Source of the DNA: Bacillus solitudinis
GTDB taxonomy: Bacteria > Bacillota > Bacilli > Bacillales > Bacillaceae_D
Reading direction: 5' to 3'
DNA: 64,000 nt
NCBI RefSeq assembly: GCF_002797395.1
Contig: NZ_KZ454943.1
Coordinates: 510,724-574,723 of the forward strand
Position 1 is the first letter of the stretch, and the number at the start of each line of letters is the position of its first letter. Position numbers and translations under genes: made by a program. Positions 33,836 through 43,509 of the stretch are shown here, piece after piece. The notes under the pieces are model-generated. The model did not search any database and had not been told where the DNA came from. It worked only from the letters and a program-made list of their open reading frames with translations.

Positions 33836-35713
33836 TTACACCATAATTTTGCACATATCGTTCGTAAATTCTACCGGGTCTTGAATTGGTAACCCTTCAA
33901 TCAACAAAGCCTGATTGTACAAAAGATTCGTGTAAAGACTAACCTTCTCTTTATCAGTAGCAAATGCTACCTTCAACGTGGAAAATACTTCATGATTGCT
34001 ATTAATCTCCAAAACTTTATCAGCTTGAACGTTCTGGTTATCTGGCATCGACTTGAGGATTTTTTCCATTTCAATTGTAACTTCGCCATCTGTTGCTAAA
34101 CATACCGGATGACTCTTTAAACGTTTTGAAATTCGGACATCCTTTACTTTCGTAGATAAGATAGTCTTCATATAATCAAAGAGCTCTTTGTTATCTTGTT
34201 CTTCCGAAACCGACTCTTCCGTTTCAGAAGATTCAATGCCTAAATCTCCACTCGAGACTGATTTAAATTCTTTTTCTTTGTATGACATTAACATCTTAGT
34301 TGCAAATTCATCAATATCTTCTGTAAAATATAAAATTTCAAATCCCTTTTCGGATACTGCTTCAATTTGTGGAAGCTTCTCAATGCGTTCGTATGATTCC
34401 CCAGATGCATAATAAATGAACTTTTGCTCTTCTGGCATCCTTGACACGTATTCTTCTAATGTGACCATTTCCTTTTTAGTCGAAGAATAGAACATGATTA
34501 AATCCTGTAACACTTCTTTATTACTGCCAAAATCACTGTAAATGCCATACTTTAACTGTCTGCCGAATGACTTGTAAAACTCTTCATATTTCTCACGTTC
34601 GTCTTTCAGCAAACTTTGTAGCTGGCTTTTAATTTTATTTTTGATGTTTTTGGCAATAAGTTTTAACTGTCTATCGTGTTGGAGCATCTCTCGAGAAATA
34701 TTTAAAGACAAATCCTCTGAATCGACTAAACCTTTAACAAAACTAAAGTAATCTGGAAGTAAATCAGAGCATTTATTCATGATTAAGACCCCACTAGAAT
34801 ATAGCTCTAATCCTTTTTCGTATTCCTTAGAGTAAAAATCAAATGGAATTTTTTCTGGAATATATAAAATTGCATTATACCTTACCGCCCCATCGACACT
34901 AAGATGAATATGCTTCAACGGCTTATCAAATCCATAATGCTTATCTGCATAAAATGTTTCGTAATCTTCTGTGGTTAGCTCATTTTTATTTTTTCTCCAT
35001 ATAGGGACCATGCTATTAATTGTTTGTTCTTCATGATATTCTTCTAGCTCATTTTCACTATCTGCTTTCGGTCTTTGACCTTTTACATCCATTTTTATTG
35101 GATAGCGAATGAAATCAGAATACTTCTTAATAATTGCTTTTAAACGATGCGTTTCGAGATATTCATCGAAATTTTCATCTTCTGTATTTTCTTTAATTTT
35201 TAAAGTAATCTCTGTACCGATTGCATCTTTTTCAACTTCAATAACGGTATATCCATCTGTTCCATTAGATTCCCATTTATACGCATTCTCACTACCAAGT
35301 GCTTTACTAGTAACTCCTACAACATCTGCAACCATAAATGCTGAGTAAAATCCTACCCCAAACTGACCGATAATATCATGACCATCTTTTAATTCATTCT
35401 CATTTTTAAATGCAAAAGACCCACTTTTTGCAATGGTTCCAAGGTTCGTTTCAAGATCGTCCTTGGTCATCCCAATTCCAGTATCAGAAATTGTTAACAC
35501 ACGGCTGTCTTTGTCAGCAGATACCTTTATGTAATAATTTTCCTTTTCGAAACTTAAATTTTCATCAGTTAATGCTTTGTAGTAAATCTTATCAATTGCA
35601 TCACTAGCATTTGAAATTAACTCTCTTATAAAGATTTCTTTTTGCGTATAAATCGAATTAATCATCATTTCTAGTAATCGTTTCGATTCCGCTTTAAACT
35701 GCTTTTTTGTCAT
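33836..35713 (-). CDS. htpG: molecular chaperone HtpG (Hsp90)
   Basis: A 625-aa bacterial Hsp90. The N-terminal ATP-binding domain has [27 protein letters not shown] and [15 protein letters not shown]. Middle domain arginine and SREMLQHD motifs follow, and a C-terminal dimerisation domain. ATP-driven chaperone of late-folding proteins in the cytoplasm. Regulation is unusual for a Bacillus htpG: a perfect CIRCE element overlaps its promoter region, pointing to HrcA repression. Repeat R4 lies at its 3' end. Confidence 0.97.
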   Translation of the reverse strand: MTKKQFKAESKRLLEMMINSIYTQKEIFIRELISNASDAIDKIYYKALTDENLSFEKENYYIKVSADKDSRVLTISDTGIGMTKDDLETNLGTIAKSGSFAFKNENELKDGHDIIGQFGVGFYSAFMVADVVGVTSKALGSENAYKWESNGTDGYTVIEVEKDAIGTEITLKIKENTEDENFDEYLETHRLKAIIKKYSDFIRYPIKMDVKGQRPKADSENELEEYHEEQTINSMVPIWRKNKNELTTEDYETFYADKHYGFDKPLKHIHLSVDGAVRYNAILYIPEKIPFDFYSKEYEKGLELYSSGVLIMNKCSDLLPDYFSFVKGLVDSEDLSLNISREMLQHDRQLKLIAKNIKNKIKSQLQSLLKDEREKYEEFYKSFGRQLKYGIYSDFGSNKEVLQDLIMFYSSTKKEMVTLEEYVSRMPEEQKFIYYASGESYERIEKLPQIEAVSEKGFEILYFTEDIDEFATKMLMSYKEKEFKSVSSGDLGIESSETEESVSEEQDNKELFDYMKTILSTKVKDVRISKRLKSHPVCLATDGEVTIEMEKILKSMPDNQNVQADKVLEINSNHEVFSTLKVAFATDKEKVSLYTNLLYNQALLIEGLPIQDPVEFTNDMCKIMV

Positions 35714-35779
35714 TCAAATATCCCCTTTCCTTTTTGGAAGCTCGTAAAATATAGAGAAAATTAACTATAATATTCTCTA

Positions 35780-35806
35780 TTAGCACTCCTTCTATCCGAG
35801 TGCTAA
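35780..35806. promoter_or_regulatory. perfect CIRCE operator upstream of htpG
   Basis: TTAGCACTC-N9-GAGTGCTAA, identical to the HrcA-binding consensus, 67 nt before the htpG start and directly after the -10 box. Confidence 0.95.
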
Positions 35807-35811
35807 TTCTT

Positions 35812-35840
35812 ATTTACCATATAGAACTTTAATTTGTCAA
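35812..35840 (-). promoter_or_regulatory. sigma-A promoter of htpG
   Basis: On the minus strand TTGACA (35835-35840), a 17-nt spacer, GTAAAT (35812-35817). The predicted start falls inside CIRCE, as in groE and dnaK operons. Confidence 0.85.
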
Positions 35841-35924
35841 TATTTTAAAAATTGTAATATTAGGTAACTACCTGACTAGCATCTTTCCAAACAAGAAAGG
35901 TGAATTTCTTTTTCAGTAGGAATA

Positions 35925-36524
35925 CTATTTAAACCAACCTTTTTCCTTAAACCTAGAAATCGCTTCAATTCGGTTACTAACATCCAGTTTATCAAGAATA
36001 ACGGAAATATAATTACGAACCGTACCTGTTGTGATATAAAGCTCGTCAGCAATTTCTTTCGTGTTTTTCCCATCAGCTATTAGCTCAATAACTTGCTTCT
36101 CACGGTCTGTTAATGGATTTTCTTCTCCGTAAGCAATATCCACCAACTCTGGAGCATAAATACGACGCCCATCCATGATAGTTCGAATAGAGCTGGCTAA
36201 ATCTTCACTAGGGCTATCTTTTAAAAGATAACCGTTCACATTGGCTTTTCGAGCACGTTCAAAATAGCCGGCCCGAGCGAATGTAGTTAAGATTATTACT
36301 TTACAGGGATGATCCATTATTTGTTCAGCAACATCTAGACCACTCATTATTGGCATTTCAATATCCATAATACAAATATCAGGATTATGCTCCTTGACCA
36401 GAGCTATAGCCTCCTCGCCATTTCTAGCCTTGCCGACAACCTCCATATCCTCTTCTAAATCAAGTAAAGACGCAAGCGCTCCAAGTAATAGTCGTTGATC
36501 CTCAGCTATCATGATTCGAATCAA
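35925..36524 (-). CDS. desR: response regulator DesR
   Basis: A 199-aa NarL/FixJ-type regulator, the length of B. subtilis DesR. Receiver domain with phospho-Asp54 in CIMDIEMP; C-terminal LuxR-type helix-turn-helix (PLTDREKQVIELIADGKNTK). Phosphorylated by DesK when the membrane stiffens in the cold; activates des. ATG overlaps the desK stop (ATGA). Last gene of des-desK-desR. Confidence 0.94.
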   Translation of the reverse strand: MIRIMIAEDQRLLLGALASLLDLEEDMEVVGKARNGEEAIALVKEHNPDICIMDIEMPIMSGLDVAEQIMDHPCKVIILTTFARAGYFERARKANVNGYLLKDSPSEDLASSIRTIMDGRRIYAPELVDIAYGEENPLTDREKQVIELIADGKNTKEIADELYITTGTVRNYISVILDKLDVSNRIEAISRFKEKGWFK

Positions 36525-37660
36525 AGCAATTCCTCCTCTTTCGTTTGCAAAATGACATTAGGCACTCGAATATCTACTATCGTTGTTCCATTGACTGTTA
36601 CAATATCTAAACTTCCATTAACAAATTCTAGACGCTCTCTCATACCTCTTAGACCATTGCCCTTAAAAATATCGGTTCGTTCCTTAATCCCTACTCCATC
36701 ATCTTGTACCTTTACTTGAAGTTCTTTCGGAGTATCTTTAATTAGGACATTGCAGGATGACGCCCGGCTGTGCTTTACTACATTCGTGACAGCCTCTTTC
36801 AAACACATGCTTACAACGTTTTCAACTAACAACGGAGTGTTTGTCAATTCTTTGTTACCTTCTAGAACTAAATCAATTTGCGCTGCTTTTAATATTTGTT
36901 CAATGTGAACGAGTTCCTCATCTAGTTTTGTCCCCCGCATGTTAGATACTAATTCACGAACTTCTTTAAGTGCAGTTCTTGCCGTCTGCTGAACATCTAT
37001 CATTTCACTTTTGGCTGATTCCGGATTTACAGTAATTAATTTTCCGGCTAAATCACTTTTCAAGCCAATAAGAGAAAGCTTTTGCCCTAAGGTATCATGT
37101 AAATCACGAGCTATTCGCTGACGTTCCTCATTAATCATTAACTGCGAAATTCTAAGATTTGCGTCTTCTAATTGGTCTTCAAGTTTCTCACGTTTAATTC
37201 GATTATACGTGTTAAAAGGCATTAAAATCACGCCAATAACCGAAATCACAATGAATGGAAATTGAGTGAAAAACAATTCGCTTTTAATATAAAAACTAAC
37301 ACTTACCCCTACAATAGTTGTTAGAAGATGTACCCCATACAACATAAAGAAACCTAGCTTACGCTGAATATTCCCAATGAAAAAGGCTAAAAACAAAGCA
37401 AAATACACAAAACCATACATCAGGGTCATTGTAACACTTATCACAATTTGTAAGCCTACCCAAAAGTAAAGAAGCCATCCTTTTGAAATAAAAGAAAGTC
37501 GATACGCAATAAAAAAGAGCAAAATCATTAGAAAACCAAGAATAATTTCAAACAGCGTTGATGACTTAAAAATAAAATAGAATGGTAGAATACAGAAGAT
37601 GATCCACACGTATATACTGAGTCCTGCATTTTTCGGGAAAATATTATACCAGCTTTGCAT
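36521..37660 (-). CDS. desK: membrane-thickness/cold sensor histidine kinase DesK
   Basis: 379 aa. About five N-terminal membrane segments sense membrane order; then a coiled-coil linker and the HisKA_3 motif ARDLHDTLGQKLSLIGLKSD with His188, the same residue number as in B. subtilis DesK; then the ATP-binding domain (KEAVTNVVKHS, GNGLRGMRERLEF). Dual kinase/phosphatase for DesR. ATG at 37660 follows AAAGGAGG. A repeat copy (R5) with a hairpin separates it from des, so read-through decides its level unless it has its own promoter. Confidence 0.94.
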   Translation of the reverse strand: MQSWYNIFPKNAGLSIYVWIIFCILPFYFIFKSSTLFEIILGFLMILLFFIAYRLSFISKGWLLYFWVGLQIVISVTMTLMYGFVYFALFLAFFIGNIQRKLGFFMLYGVHLLTTIVGVSVSFYIKSELFFTQFPFIVISVIGVILMPFNTYNRIKREKLEDQLEDANLRISQLMINEERQRIARDLHDTLGQKLSLIGLKSDLAGKLITVNPESAKSEMIDVQQTARTALKEVRELVSNMRGTKLDEELVHIEQILKAAQIDLVLEGNKELTNTPLLVENVVSMCLKEAVTNVVKHSRASSCNVLIKDTPKELQVKVQDDGVGIKERTDIFKGNGLRGMRERLEFVNGSLDIVTVNGTTIVDIRVPNVILQTKEEELL

Positions 37661-37711
37661 AACAACCTCCTTTACAATTAAACATTCACTCAAAAAAAAA
37701 CCTGCAATTCA

Positions 37712-37864
37712 GAGAGGGCACTGAAAAAGGTTGGTTTTACCTTTTTCAGTGCCCTCTAAGTAATGAGTGCAGCTGTTGCTATCTTTTTAGCCTAGGCCCG
37801 CAACGTGCGGAGCCTTGCCGCTTCCTCGAAGATGGTTTAAAGGTTGATTTTCACCTTTTTCAGG
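37712..37864. repeat. dispersed intergenic repeat, copy R5
   Basis: Near-perfect hairpin AGAGGGCACTGAAAAAGGT / ACCTTTTTCAGTGCCCTCT at one side, then AAGTAATGAGTGCAGCTGTTG, core GGCCCGCAACGTGCGGAGCC, CCGCTTCCTCGAAGA, and a distal ATTTTCACCTTTTTCAGGC that inversely repeats the first arm. It lies between des and desK in a known operon, the hairpin facing desK. Confidence 0.8.
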
Positions 37865-37868
37865 CTTA

Positions 37869-38915
37869 TTATTTGACTTGGAAATTTGGTTCTTGTTTCT
37901 CCAGTTTCATACCATACTTTGCTTGACGACGTTTCACTTCTTTAAAGCTAATGAAAGTCTTTTGTTTCTCATCATATAAACGGAAGTGAATTGATTGCAA
38001 ACTTGAACCAATCGTTATCGTTGTTGCTTGCTGCAACGGTGGTGTTGAGTCGTGAGCTTTTTCAAGGTTATAGTTAGGAACTCTTGGACTTAAGTGATGA
38101 ACATGGTGGTAACCAATATTCCCTGTCACCCATTGCAATACCTTGGGAAGTTTATAGTACGAACTTCCATCAACAGCAGCTTTAACATAATCCCACTCTG
38201 TTTCATCTTCAAAATAGGAATCCTCAAATTGATGTTGAACATAAAACAACCAAATTCCTAGGGAACCTGCTACAAATGAGATTGGCGCCTGAATCAAAAG
38301 AAGAGCTTTCCAACCGATAGTCATCGTTAATATCGCATAAACAGCAACTATTAAAAAATTTATTAGATACATATTCAGCCGTTCTTTTCTTCTTGCATCT
38401 TTCCGGTTCAAGCGATTTGTAATTAAGAAAAGATAAAGCGGCCCTAACCCAAACATCACAATTGGATTTCGGTAAAGACGGTATAATATTTTCTCCTTAA
38501 AAGAAGCATTGACATATTCCTGAACGGTCATTATCCAAACGTCACCTGTGCCACGTTTATCTAAATTACTACTCGTTGCATGGTGAATGGAATGCTCGCG
38601 TTTCCACTTTTCATAAGGAAACATTGTAATAACTCCGGTAATCGTCCCGAGAATCGCGTTTGCTTTTTTACTTTTAAAGAAGGACTGGTGACAACAATCA
38701 TGGAAAATGATGAAAATCCGTACCACAAACCCCGCAGCAACAACTGCTAAAGCAAATGTTAATACATACGAAATAGACAAGCTTTGATAGGCAAGAAACC
38801 AAAGAATGAAAAAGGGTATAAAAGTATTTATCATTTGTTTTACACTAGATTTATTATCGGATTTCTCAAAAGGGGCTACAGCTTTTTTTAATTGAGCTAG
38901 CTTTTGTTTACTCAT
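37869..38915 (-). CDS. des: acyl-lipid desaturase Des
   Basis: A 348-aa membrane di-iron enzyme that puts a cis double bond (delta-5 in B. subtilis) into membrane phospholipid acyl chains, restoring fluidity in the cold. The three histidine boxes are present: HDCCHQSFF, HSIHHATSSNLDKRGTGD, GNIGYHHVHHLSP. Several membrane segments. ATG at 38915 follows AAAGGAG. Upstream is a DesR-type palindrome and a promoter with a weak -35, as expected of an activated gene. Confidence 0.95.
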   Translation of the reverse strand: MSKQKLAQLKKAVAPFEKSDNKSSVKQMINTFIPFFILWFLAYQSLSISYVLTFALAVVAAGFVVRIFIIFHDCCHQSFFKSKKANAILGTITGVITMFPYEKWKREHSIHHATSSNLDKRGTGDVWIMTVQEYVNASFKEKILYRLYRNPIVMFGLGPLYLFLITNRLNRKDARRKERLNMYLINFLIVAVYAILTMTIGWKALLLIQAPISFVAGSLGIWLFYVQHQFEDSYFEDETEWDYVKAAVDGSSYYKLPKVLQWVTGNIGYHHVHHLSPRVPNYNLEKAHDSTPPLQQATTITIGSSLQSIHFRLYDEKQKTFISFKEVKRRQAKYGMKLEKQEPNFQVK

Positions 38916-38966
38916 AACGTTCTCCTTTGAAGTGAAATTTTCTTTAGTCTGTTTGTTACTATGATT

Positions 38967-39032
38967 ATCATAAAAGAAACGGTACAACTTTTAAAGTCAT
39001 GAACGTCAAGTGATGGGTATGACAAATGTCAT
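38967..39032 (-). promoter_or_regulatory. DesR operator and des promoter
   Basis: Palindrome ATGACA-AA-TGTCAT at 39019-39032 and a weaker neighbour GTCATGAACGTCA near 38996. The -10 is TATGAT (38967-38972) with no good -35. The main palindrome is centred at about -65, inside the interval where DesR binds at B. subtilis des. Confidence 0.6.
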
Positions 39033-39045
39033 GTCCAATTCCATC

Positions 39046-39072
39046 TCCATCCAATAGTTAGTATTGGATGGA
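39046..39072 (-). terminator. hairpin after germination permease gene
   Basis: TCCATCCAATA / TATTGGATGGA, perfect 11-bp stem with a 5-nt loop, 10 nt past the gerB-type stop. No T-run. Confidence 0.55.
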
Positions 39073-39081
39073 ATTACATAA

Positions 39082-40149
39082 TTATAACTGTTTTTTTAAG
39101 TTTTCTCTAATCATGAAGAACATCGTAAAAACAATAAGAACTTCAAGTATCAATCCAAGTGTAGCCCACGTATCTATTTGGAATTCATACAATAAACTTT
39201 TATTTTCCAATAAAGTGATTGATAATATTCCTACTAGAAGAGCTAAGGGAATCAACGTTATCTTATTCTCAGCTTTAATCAGCAGATTCATGGATCGATT
39301 TAAACCATAAAATAATAAAGCAAATTTAGCAAAAATTGTTGGGAAATATAATGATACTAGGACAAAATCAAGCCGATCCAAGAATTCGGTTAAACGAATT
39401 TGTTGAACAAGAGAGTATGTAGGGTAGCTCGAATACCTAACGATTTCAGCTCCTAGTACAGCAATTTGTGTAAATAGAAGAATAAAAAACATACCAAGCC
39501 CGAGCCCTCCGCCCCAAATTAGTGTTTTTTTAGCACTTTTAAGAGGGTGTATTGTTCCGATAATTAATAAGACAATAATTAACTCACCTACCCACGCAAG
39601 ACCAATATATGTTGATTGTAAGATAGAAGGTATAACCTTTAGTCCCAGTACTGGTTCGAAATTCTCTATATCCATCTCACCTACTAAGGAAAGGGGGATA
39701 AACAAAACAACGCAGATAAATATTAAAAAGGTTAATTCATTAAATCTTGCAATTACTTCTATACCCGCCCATGCCATATATAAACTGCAACCGATTATTA
39801 ACATCGTTACAACAAATGAAGGCGTTAATGGGAGAAGGGTTGTGCCTATAAAACCACTTAAGATTCTAAGGTCTCGTATTAAAATATGCGAAATGAAAAT
39901 TACCATCAATAGAGCAAAAACCTTTGTTTTCATACCCCTAGGTTGCATATGAAATGTTCGCAGTTTATTTATGCCGAATAAGGAAAATTTGACGATAATT
40001 ACAATATAAATAAACAAAAAGAACGGGACAGTCCAGGCATTTTGAAGAGATAAGTCAACTATTGACTGGGGAAGAACAACTAGACTGCTTGCAATAATCG
40101 AATTTGCAGCTAAAAAACCAAGTTGTCTTTGTGAAATTTGAACTTTCAT
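39082..40149 (-). CDS. spore germination permease, GerAB/GerKB family
   Basis: A 355-aa integral membrane protein with about ten segments, GerAB/ArcD/ProY family. It starts MKVQISQRQLGFLAANSIIA and has a conserved LGLGMFFILLF central region. As the B subunit of a germinant receptor it binds the amino-acid or other germinant in the spore inner membrane. The ATG overlaps the stop of the 73-aa gene (ATGA). Last gene of the operon. Confidence 0.92.
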   Translation of the reverse strand: MKVQISQRQLGFLAANSIIASSLVVLPQSIVDLSLQNAWTVPFFLFIYIVIIVKFSLFGINKLRTFHMQPRGMKTKVFALLMVIFISHILIRDLRILSGFIGTTLLPLTPSFVVTMLIIGCSLYMAWAGIEVIARFNELTFLIFICVVLFIPLSLVGEMDIENFEPVLGLKVIPSILQSTYIGLAWVGELIIVLLIIGTIHPLKSAKKTLIWGGGLGLGMFFILLFTQIAVLGAEIVRYSSYPTYSLVQQIRLTEFLDRLDFVLVSLYFPTIFAKFALLFYGLNRSMNLLIKAENKITLIPLALLVGILSITLLENKSLLYEFQIDTWATLGLILEVLIVFTMFFMIRENLKKQL

Positions 40150-40367
40150 CTTCCAACCACCCTATTCGTAAATATTGCAAATGTACTCGATAAAAATTCG
40201 ATATATCCGCTCAATATATCCCCATATTGTAGAAATATAGCAACCGCAGCAGTAATACTTGAGAAAAGCAAGTAGAGATTCCTTACCTTTTTATTCTTTT
40301 TAAAAAGTTTATTGCTTGCAAAGTAGGTTGCTACTAACACCGTCCAAACAAAAGCAATCTGTAACAA
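40146..40367 (-). CDS. small membrane protein of a germinant-receptor operon (73 aa)
   Basis: 73 aa, two hydrophobic segments (MLQIAFVWTVLVATYFASN and LYLLFSSITAAVAIFLQY), basic loop between. TTG start with GGAG 9 nt upstream. It lies between gerC- and gerB-type genes with a 4-nt overlap to the latter. Short two-helix D subunits accompany some germinant receptors and adjust their activity; I place it there by position and shape, not by sequence identity. Confidence 0.75.
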   Translation of the reverse strand: MLQIAFVWTVLVATYFASNKLFKKNKKVRNLYLLFSSITAAVAIFLQYGDILSGYIEFLSSTFAIFTNRVVGR

Positions 40368-40373
40368 CTTACA

Positions 40374-41537
40374 TCACTCCCCTATGCCAATCCCTTGAGT
40401 CACTAAGCCTGTTAAATCAACTGTGGTACTCACCCTGACTTCATATTTTAAATCAGGTAAAGTCTCCCTCCACCCATCTTTCCATTCATCATCCCATTTA
40501 TTTCTTTCACGTCGACGTAACAACCAACCAAAACCAAAAGAATCAATTTCCTTTGATAAGGTTTCATCTAGTAGAGATCTGATTTCTTTTTCTACTTTTT
40601 CTTCAATCCTTTTGTTCACCTGCTCTAAAATACCGGTTTCTTCAAAATTTAGTTCTGTTTCATTTTCAATAAGGTTTCCTACTACCTCTATAGCAATTTC
40701 GAACTCCGGTTTATTGTTTTTAATGGCGTAACTAATGTTTGTCGTTTGTTCTTTAATTCGAACAACAATGTTTTCTCCTTCTTTCCATTCAATTGTGAAG
40801 GGCTCTCCTTTCATTTTTTCTAGCATCCACCTTACAGCTGAGGTTTGTTTTGGGTTAGTGATAAATTCTAACTTATCCTGTTTAAATACAGCGATTTTAT
40901 TGATTGCAATTTGTTCAGCTACAAGTTCCGGATTCGGACTTACATTCTCAACTAGACTTAGAACGGGAAGCAAAGGGTCATTTCCTTTTTGTTGAAAATG
41001 TAACAGAAAGTCTTTTAAAGTTAGATAAAATGTATTCACTCCAATTTCTCTCACTGCCTCGGAAGAGAGATTCTCTAACTGGGGCATGGCAGCTAACACC
41101 GTTATGCCCTCTCCCTCAGCTACGAAAATTTGTGTGGTTAGCCTTGCTTCTCTTGTTCTTGTTAGAACATCAAGCGTTTTTCTTAAGCCATCTCTTGCTA
41201 ACGTTTCACCAAAAACAGTAATACGCCTGTGTCCAAACAATAATTTTCTAGACATTCGTTTTTGTAAATTCGCATTTGCTTCCCGAACATTTCTTCCAAC
41301 CCCAGCGTCTAAATAGAACAACGCTCCTCCTGATGTCCCACCGCCACCACTCTGACTTCCTGACCCAATTTCTCCAGGTAGGGGAATTTGTGTGGCTACT
41401 TTATAATTTTTATCATCGATCATATCAAAGCTGGTTCCTGTAACGATTGCAATGTCATTAATTTCCCTCCGATCCCAACAGCCAAATAATGGGAGTGATA
41501 TCATGATACAGATGACTAGCCTAATCACGTTTCTCAT
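40374..41537 (-). CDS. Ger(x)C family germination lipoprotein
   Basis: 387 aa. Lipoprotein signal MRNVIRLVICIMISLPLFGC, then WDRREINDIAIVTGTSFD, the family hallmark, and three domains through VREIGVNTFYLTLKDFLLHF to a C-terminal helix (FGFGWLLRRRERNKWDDEW). C subunit of a germinant receptor, anchored on the outer face of the spore inner membrane. ATG at 41537 follows GGAGGAATTT. Located between the A-type and the small membrane gene. Confidence 0.93.
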   Translation of the reverse strand: MRNVIRLVICIMISLPLFGCWDRREINDIAIVTGTSFDMIDDKNYKVATQIPLPGEIGSGSQSGGGGTSGGALFYLDAGVGRNVREANANLQKRMSRKLLFGHRRITVFGETLARDGLRKTLDVLTRTREARLTTQIFVAEGEGITVLAAMPQLENLSSEAVREIGVNTFYLTLKDFLLHFQQKGNDPLLPVLSLVENVSPNPELVAEQIAINKIAVFKQDKLEFITNPKQTSAVRWMLEKMKGEPFTIEWKEGENIVVRIKEQTTNISYAIKNNKPEFEIAIEVVGNLIENETELNFEETGILEQVNKRIEEKVEKEIRSLLDETLSKEIDSFGFGWLLRRRERNKWDDEWKDGWRETLPDLKYEVRVSTTVDLTGLVTQGIGIGE

Positions 41538-41554
41538 AAATTCCTCCAAAAAAT

Positions 41555-43051
41555 TTAATCATCTTGACCAGGGGAGGGTCTAAGGTTGTTAGGTTGCCTT
41601 CTATCGTTATTTTTTACAAATTCACTTGGCCTCGAATTGCTCATCCATATTGGTACTCGAATAAAGACATCTTTTAGTCCAGATAACTTTAGAGGTGCAA
41701 GTGGTTCAAAGTATGGTACCCCAAAGGATCTCAATTTACAGAGATGGGTTAAGGTGAAAACCACACCGATTACAAGACCAAACATTCCAAATGTAGCCCC
41801 TAGTATCATTAAAGGAAATCTCAATAAACGTATTGAAATTGCAAGACTAAACTTCGGTATCGTAAACGACGCAATACCTGTTAATGAGACAATAATAACC
41901 ATTGGTGCAGAAACAATCCCTGCTTCAACAGCTGCGGTTCCTATAACAAGCGCACCTAAAATACTTACCGCTTGTCCAATTGTTTTTGGTAAACGAACCC
42001 CAGCTTCTCTTAATGCCTCAAATGAAACTTCCATAATTAACGCCTCGACTATTGCTGGAAATGGAATAGCCTCTCGACTTGCAGCGACACTAAGTAATAG
42101 ATTAGTCGGTATCATCTCTTGATGATACGTGGTAACTGCAACGTATAAAGCTGGCAAAAGTAATGCAATTCCTAGAAAGAGGCATCGAATAAGCCGAAGG
42201 AAAATGGCAATATAAAATCGATCATAGTAGTCTTCACTTGCCTGAAATTGTTGCCAAAAAGTAGCTGGAAGTACTAAAGCAAAGGGGGTTCCATCTACGA
42301 GCACAGCAATTCTCCCTTCAAGTAAATTAGCTGCCACCGAATCAGGACGTTCAGTTGTGTGGATTTGGGGAAATAAGCTCCATGGATTATCTTCTACCAG
42401 CTCTTCAATATAGCCTGTTTCAAGAACAGCATCAATTTTTATTCGATCTAACCGCTGATGTAATTCTTTTAAAACCTCCTCATTTGCTATACCATCGATA
42501 TAAACAACTGCTACACTGGTTTTTGTTTGTTCTCCAATTTTTTTAGAGACAATTTTTAATTTTGAATTCTTGATTTTTCTTCTTATCATCGATGTATTGG
42601 TTCGAATATTCTCAATAAAACCTTCACGTGGTCCCCGAATGGCAGATTCCGATTCTGGCTCTGAAATCGCTCTTGTTTCAAATCCAGCTATTGGAAATAG
42701 TAACGCTCTGTCACTCTCATCCAAAATAAGAACTGCATTCCCGTTAAGAATTTGATTAGCTGTATCTTCGAAAGAATGACTCTCCAAAATATTTGCAATA
42801 GAAATAACTTTCTGTTCTAATTCTTCCAAGGTTACACTTTGACTTCGTTCTAGTTTTACTAATTCATGTAATACCTGATTTTGGATATCATCCGTTTTAA
42901 CTAAACCTTCTACGTAAATTAAATAAGCAGTTCTGTCATTAACTTGAAATTGCCGAAAAATGATATCTGAGCAATCACTAAATATTTCCCTAAAACGTGC
43001 AATGTTTAAGCCTATTGCCCGCGATAATGTATCATTTGGTGTTGGTTTCAT
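41555..43051 (-). CDS. spore germination protein, GerA family
   Basis: 498 aa. Large hydrophilic N-terminal half (IGLNIARFREIFSDCSDIIFRQF... VYIDGIANEEVLKEL... NLLEGRIAVLVDGTPFALVLPATF) and a C-terminal block of about five membrane segments (HQEMIPTNLLLSVAASREAIPFP). A subunit of the nutrient receptor/ion channel. Start placed at ATG 43051, 7 nt after GGGG; upstream codons lack a ribosome site. First gene of the A, C, small, B operon. I see no clear sigma-G promoter ahead. Confidence 0.93.
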   Translation of the reverse strand: MKPTPNDTLSRAIGLNIARFREIFSDCSDIIFRQFQVNDRTAYLIYVEGLVKTDDIQNQVLHELVKLERSQSVTLEELEQKVISIANILESHSFEDTANQILNGNAVLILDESDRALLFPIAGFETRAISEPESESAIRGPREGFIENIRTNTSMIRRKIKNSKLKIVSKKIGEQTKTSVAVVYIDGIANEEVLKELHQRLDRIKIDAVLETGYIEELVEDNPWSLFPQIHTTERPDSVAANLLEGRIAVLVDGTPFALVLPATFWQQFQASEDYYDRFYIAIFLRLIRCLFLGIALLLPALYVAVTTYHQEMIPTNLLLSVAASREAIPFPAIVEALIMEVSFEALREAGVRLPKTIGQAVSILGALVIGTAAVEAGIVSAPMVIIVSLTGIASFTIPKFSLAISIRLLRFPLMILGATFGMFGLVIGVVFTLTHLCKLRSFGVPYFEPLAPLKLSGLKDVFIRVPIWMSNSRPSEFVKNNDRRQPNNLRPSPGQDD

Positions 43052-43306
43052 TTTCATACCCCGTATACATCGACTTTCTACTAATTTCCCCCTAATCTTG
43101 ATGATTATTCTAAAGTGAATTAAAAAGAGTTCCATCAATTTCTAAGGCTTTTCCAATATGTTCCGGGTGATACACACTAATATTTTCTCAATAGTTAAAC
43201 ATATATCTTAAATGCATTTTTCGTGTAAAAAAACCTTACACTCACTACAAGCTTACTTTGCTCGTGTTATTATAACGACATCAAAGAAAGTTAGGAGGGA
43301 AAAGAC

Positions 43307-43381
43307 ATGACAAATAAGAAACTTAAAAACCCTGGAATCTTCTCGTTAATTACCCTCACGTTCATCGTACTATTTGGTTAA
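43307..43381 (+). CDS. 24-aa single-helix peptide
   Basis: Very strong ribosome site (TTAGGAGGGAAAAGAC). Reads MTNKKLKNPGIFSLITLTFI then VLFG: basic head, one hydrophobic helix, no tail. It is followed by a large nested hairpin. I do not recognise it; membrane-inserting microprotein is the best description. Confidence 0.5.
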   Translation: MTNKKLKNPGIFSLITLTFIVLFG

Positions 43382-43432
43382 TTTCTTAAATAAATTATAA
43401 AAAGAGAGAAAATAGGAGAGAGAGATTTACAT

Positions 43433-43509
43433 AAAAAATCCCCTTTAAGAGAGTGAAACGATACAAGCAGACTTAGCTTGTACAATACACTAACTTAAAG
43501 GGGATTTTT
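43433..43509 (+). terminator. long nested hairpin after the 24-aa gene
   Basis: Outer stem AAAATCCCCTTTAAG / CTTAAAGGGGATTTTT encloses an inner TACAAGC / GCTTGTA stem. The T-run at the end makes it a terminator; the 44-nt interior is larger than usual. Confidence 0.7.
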
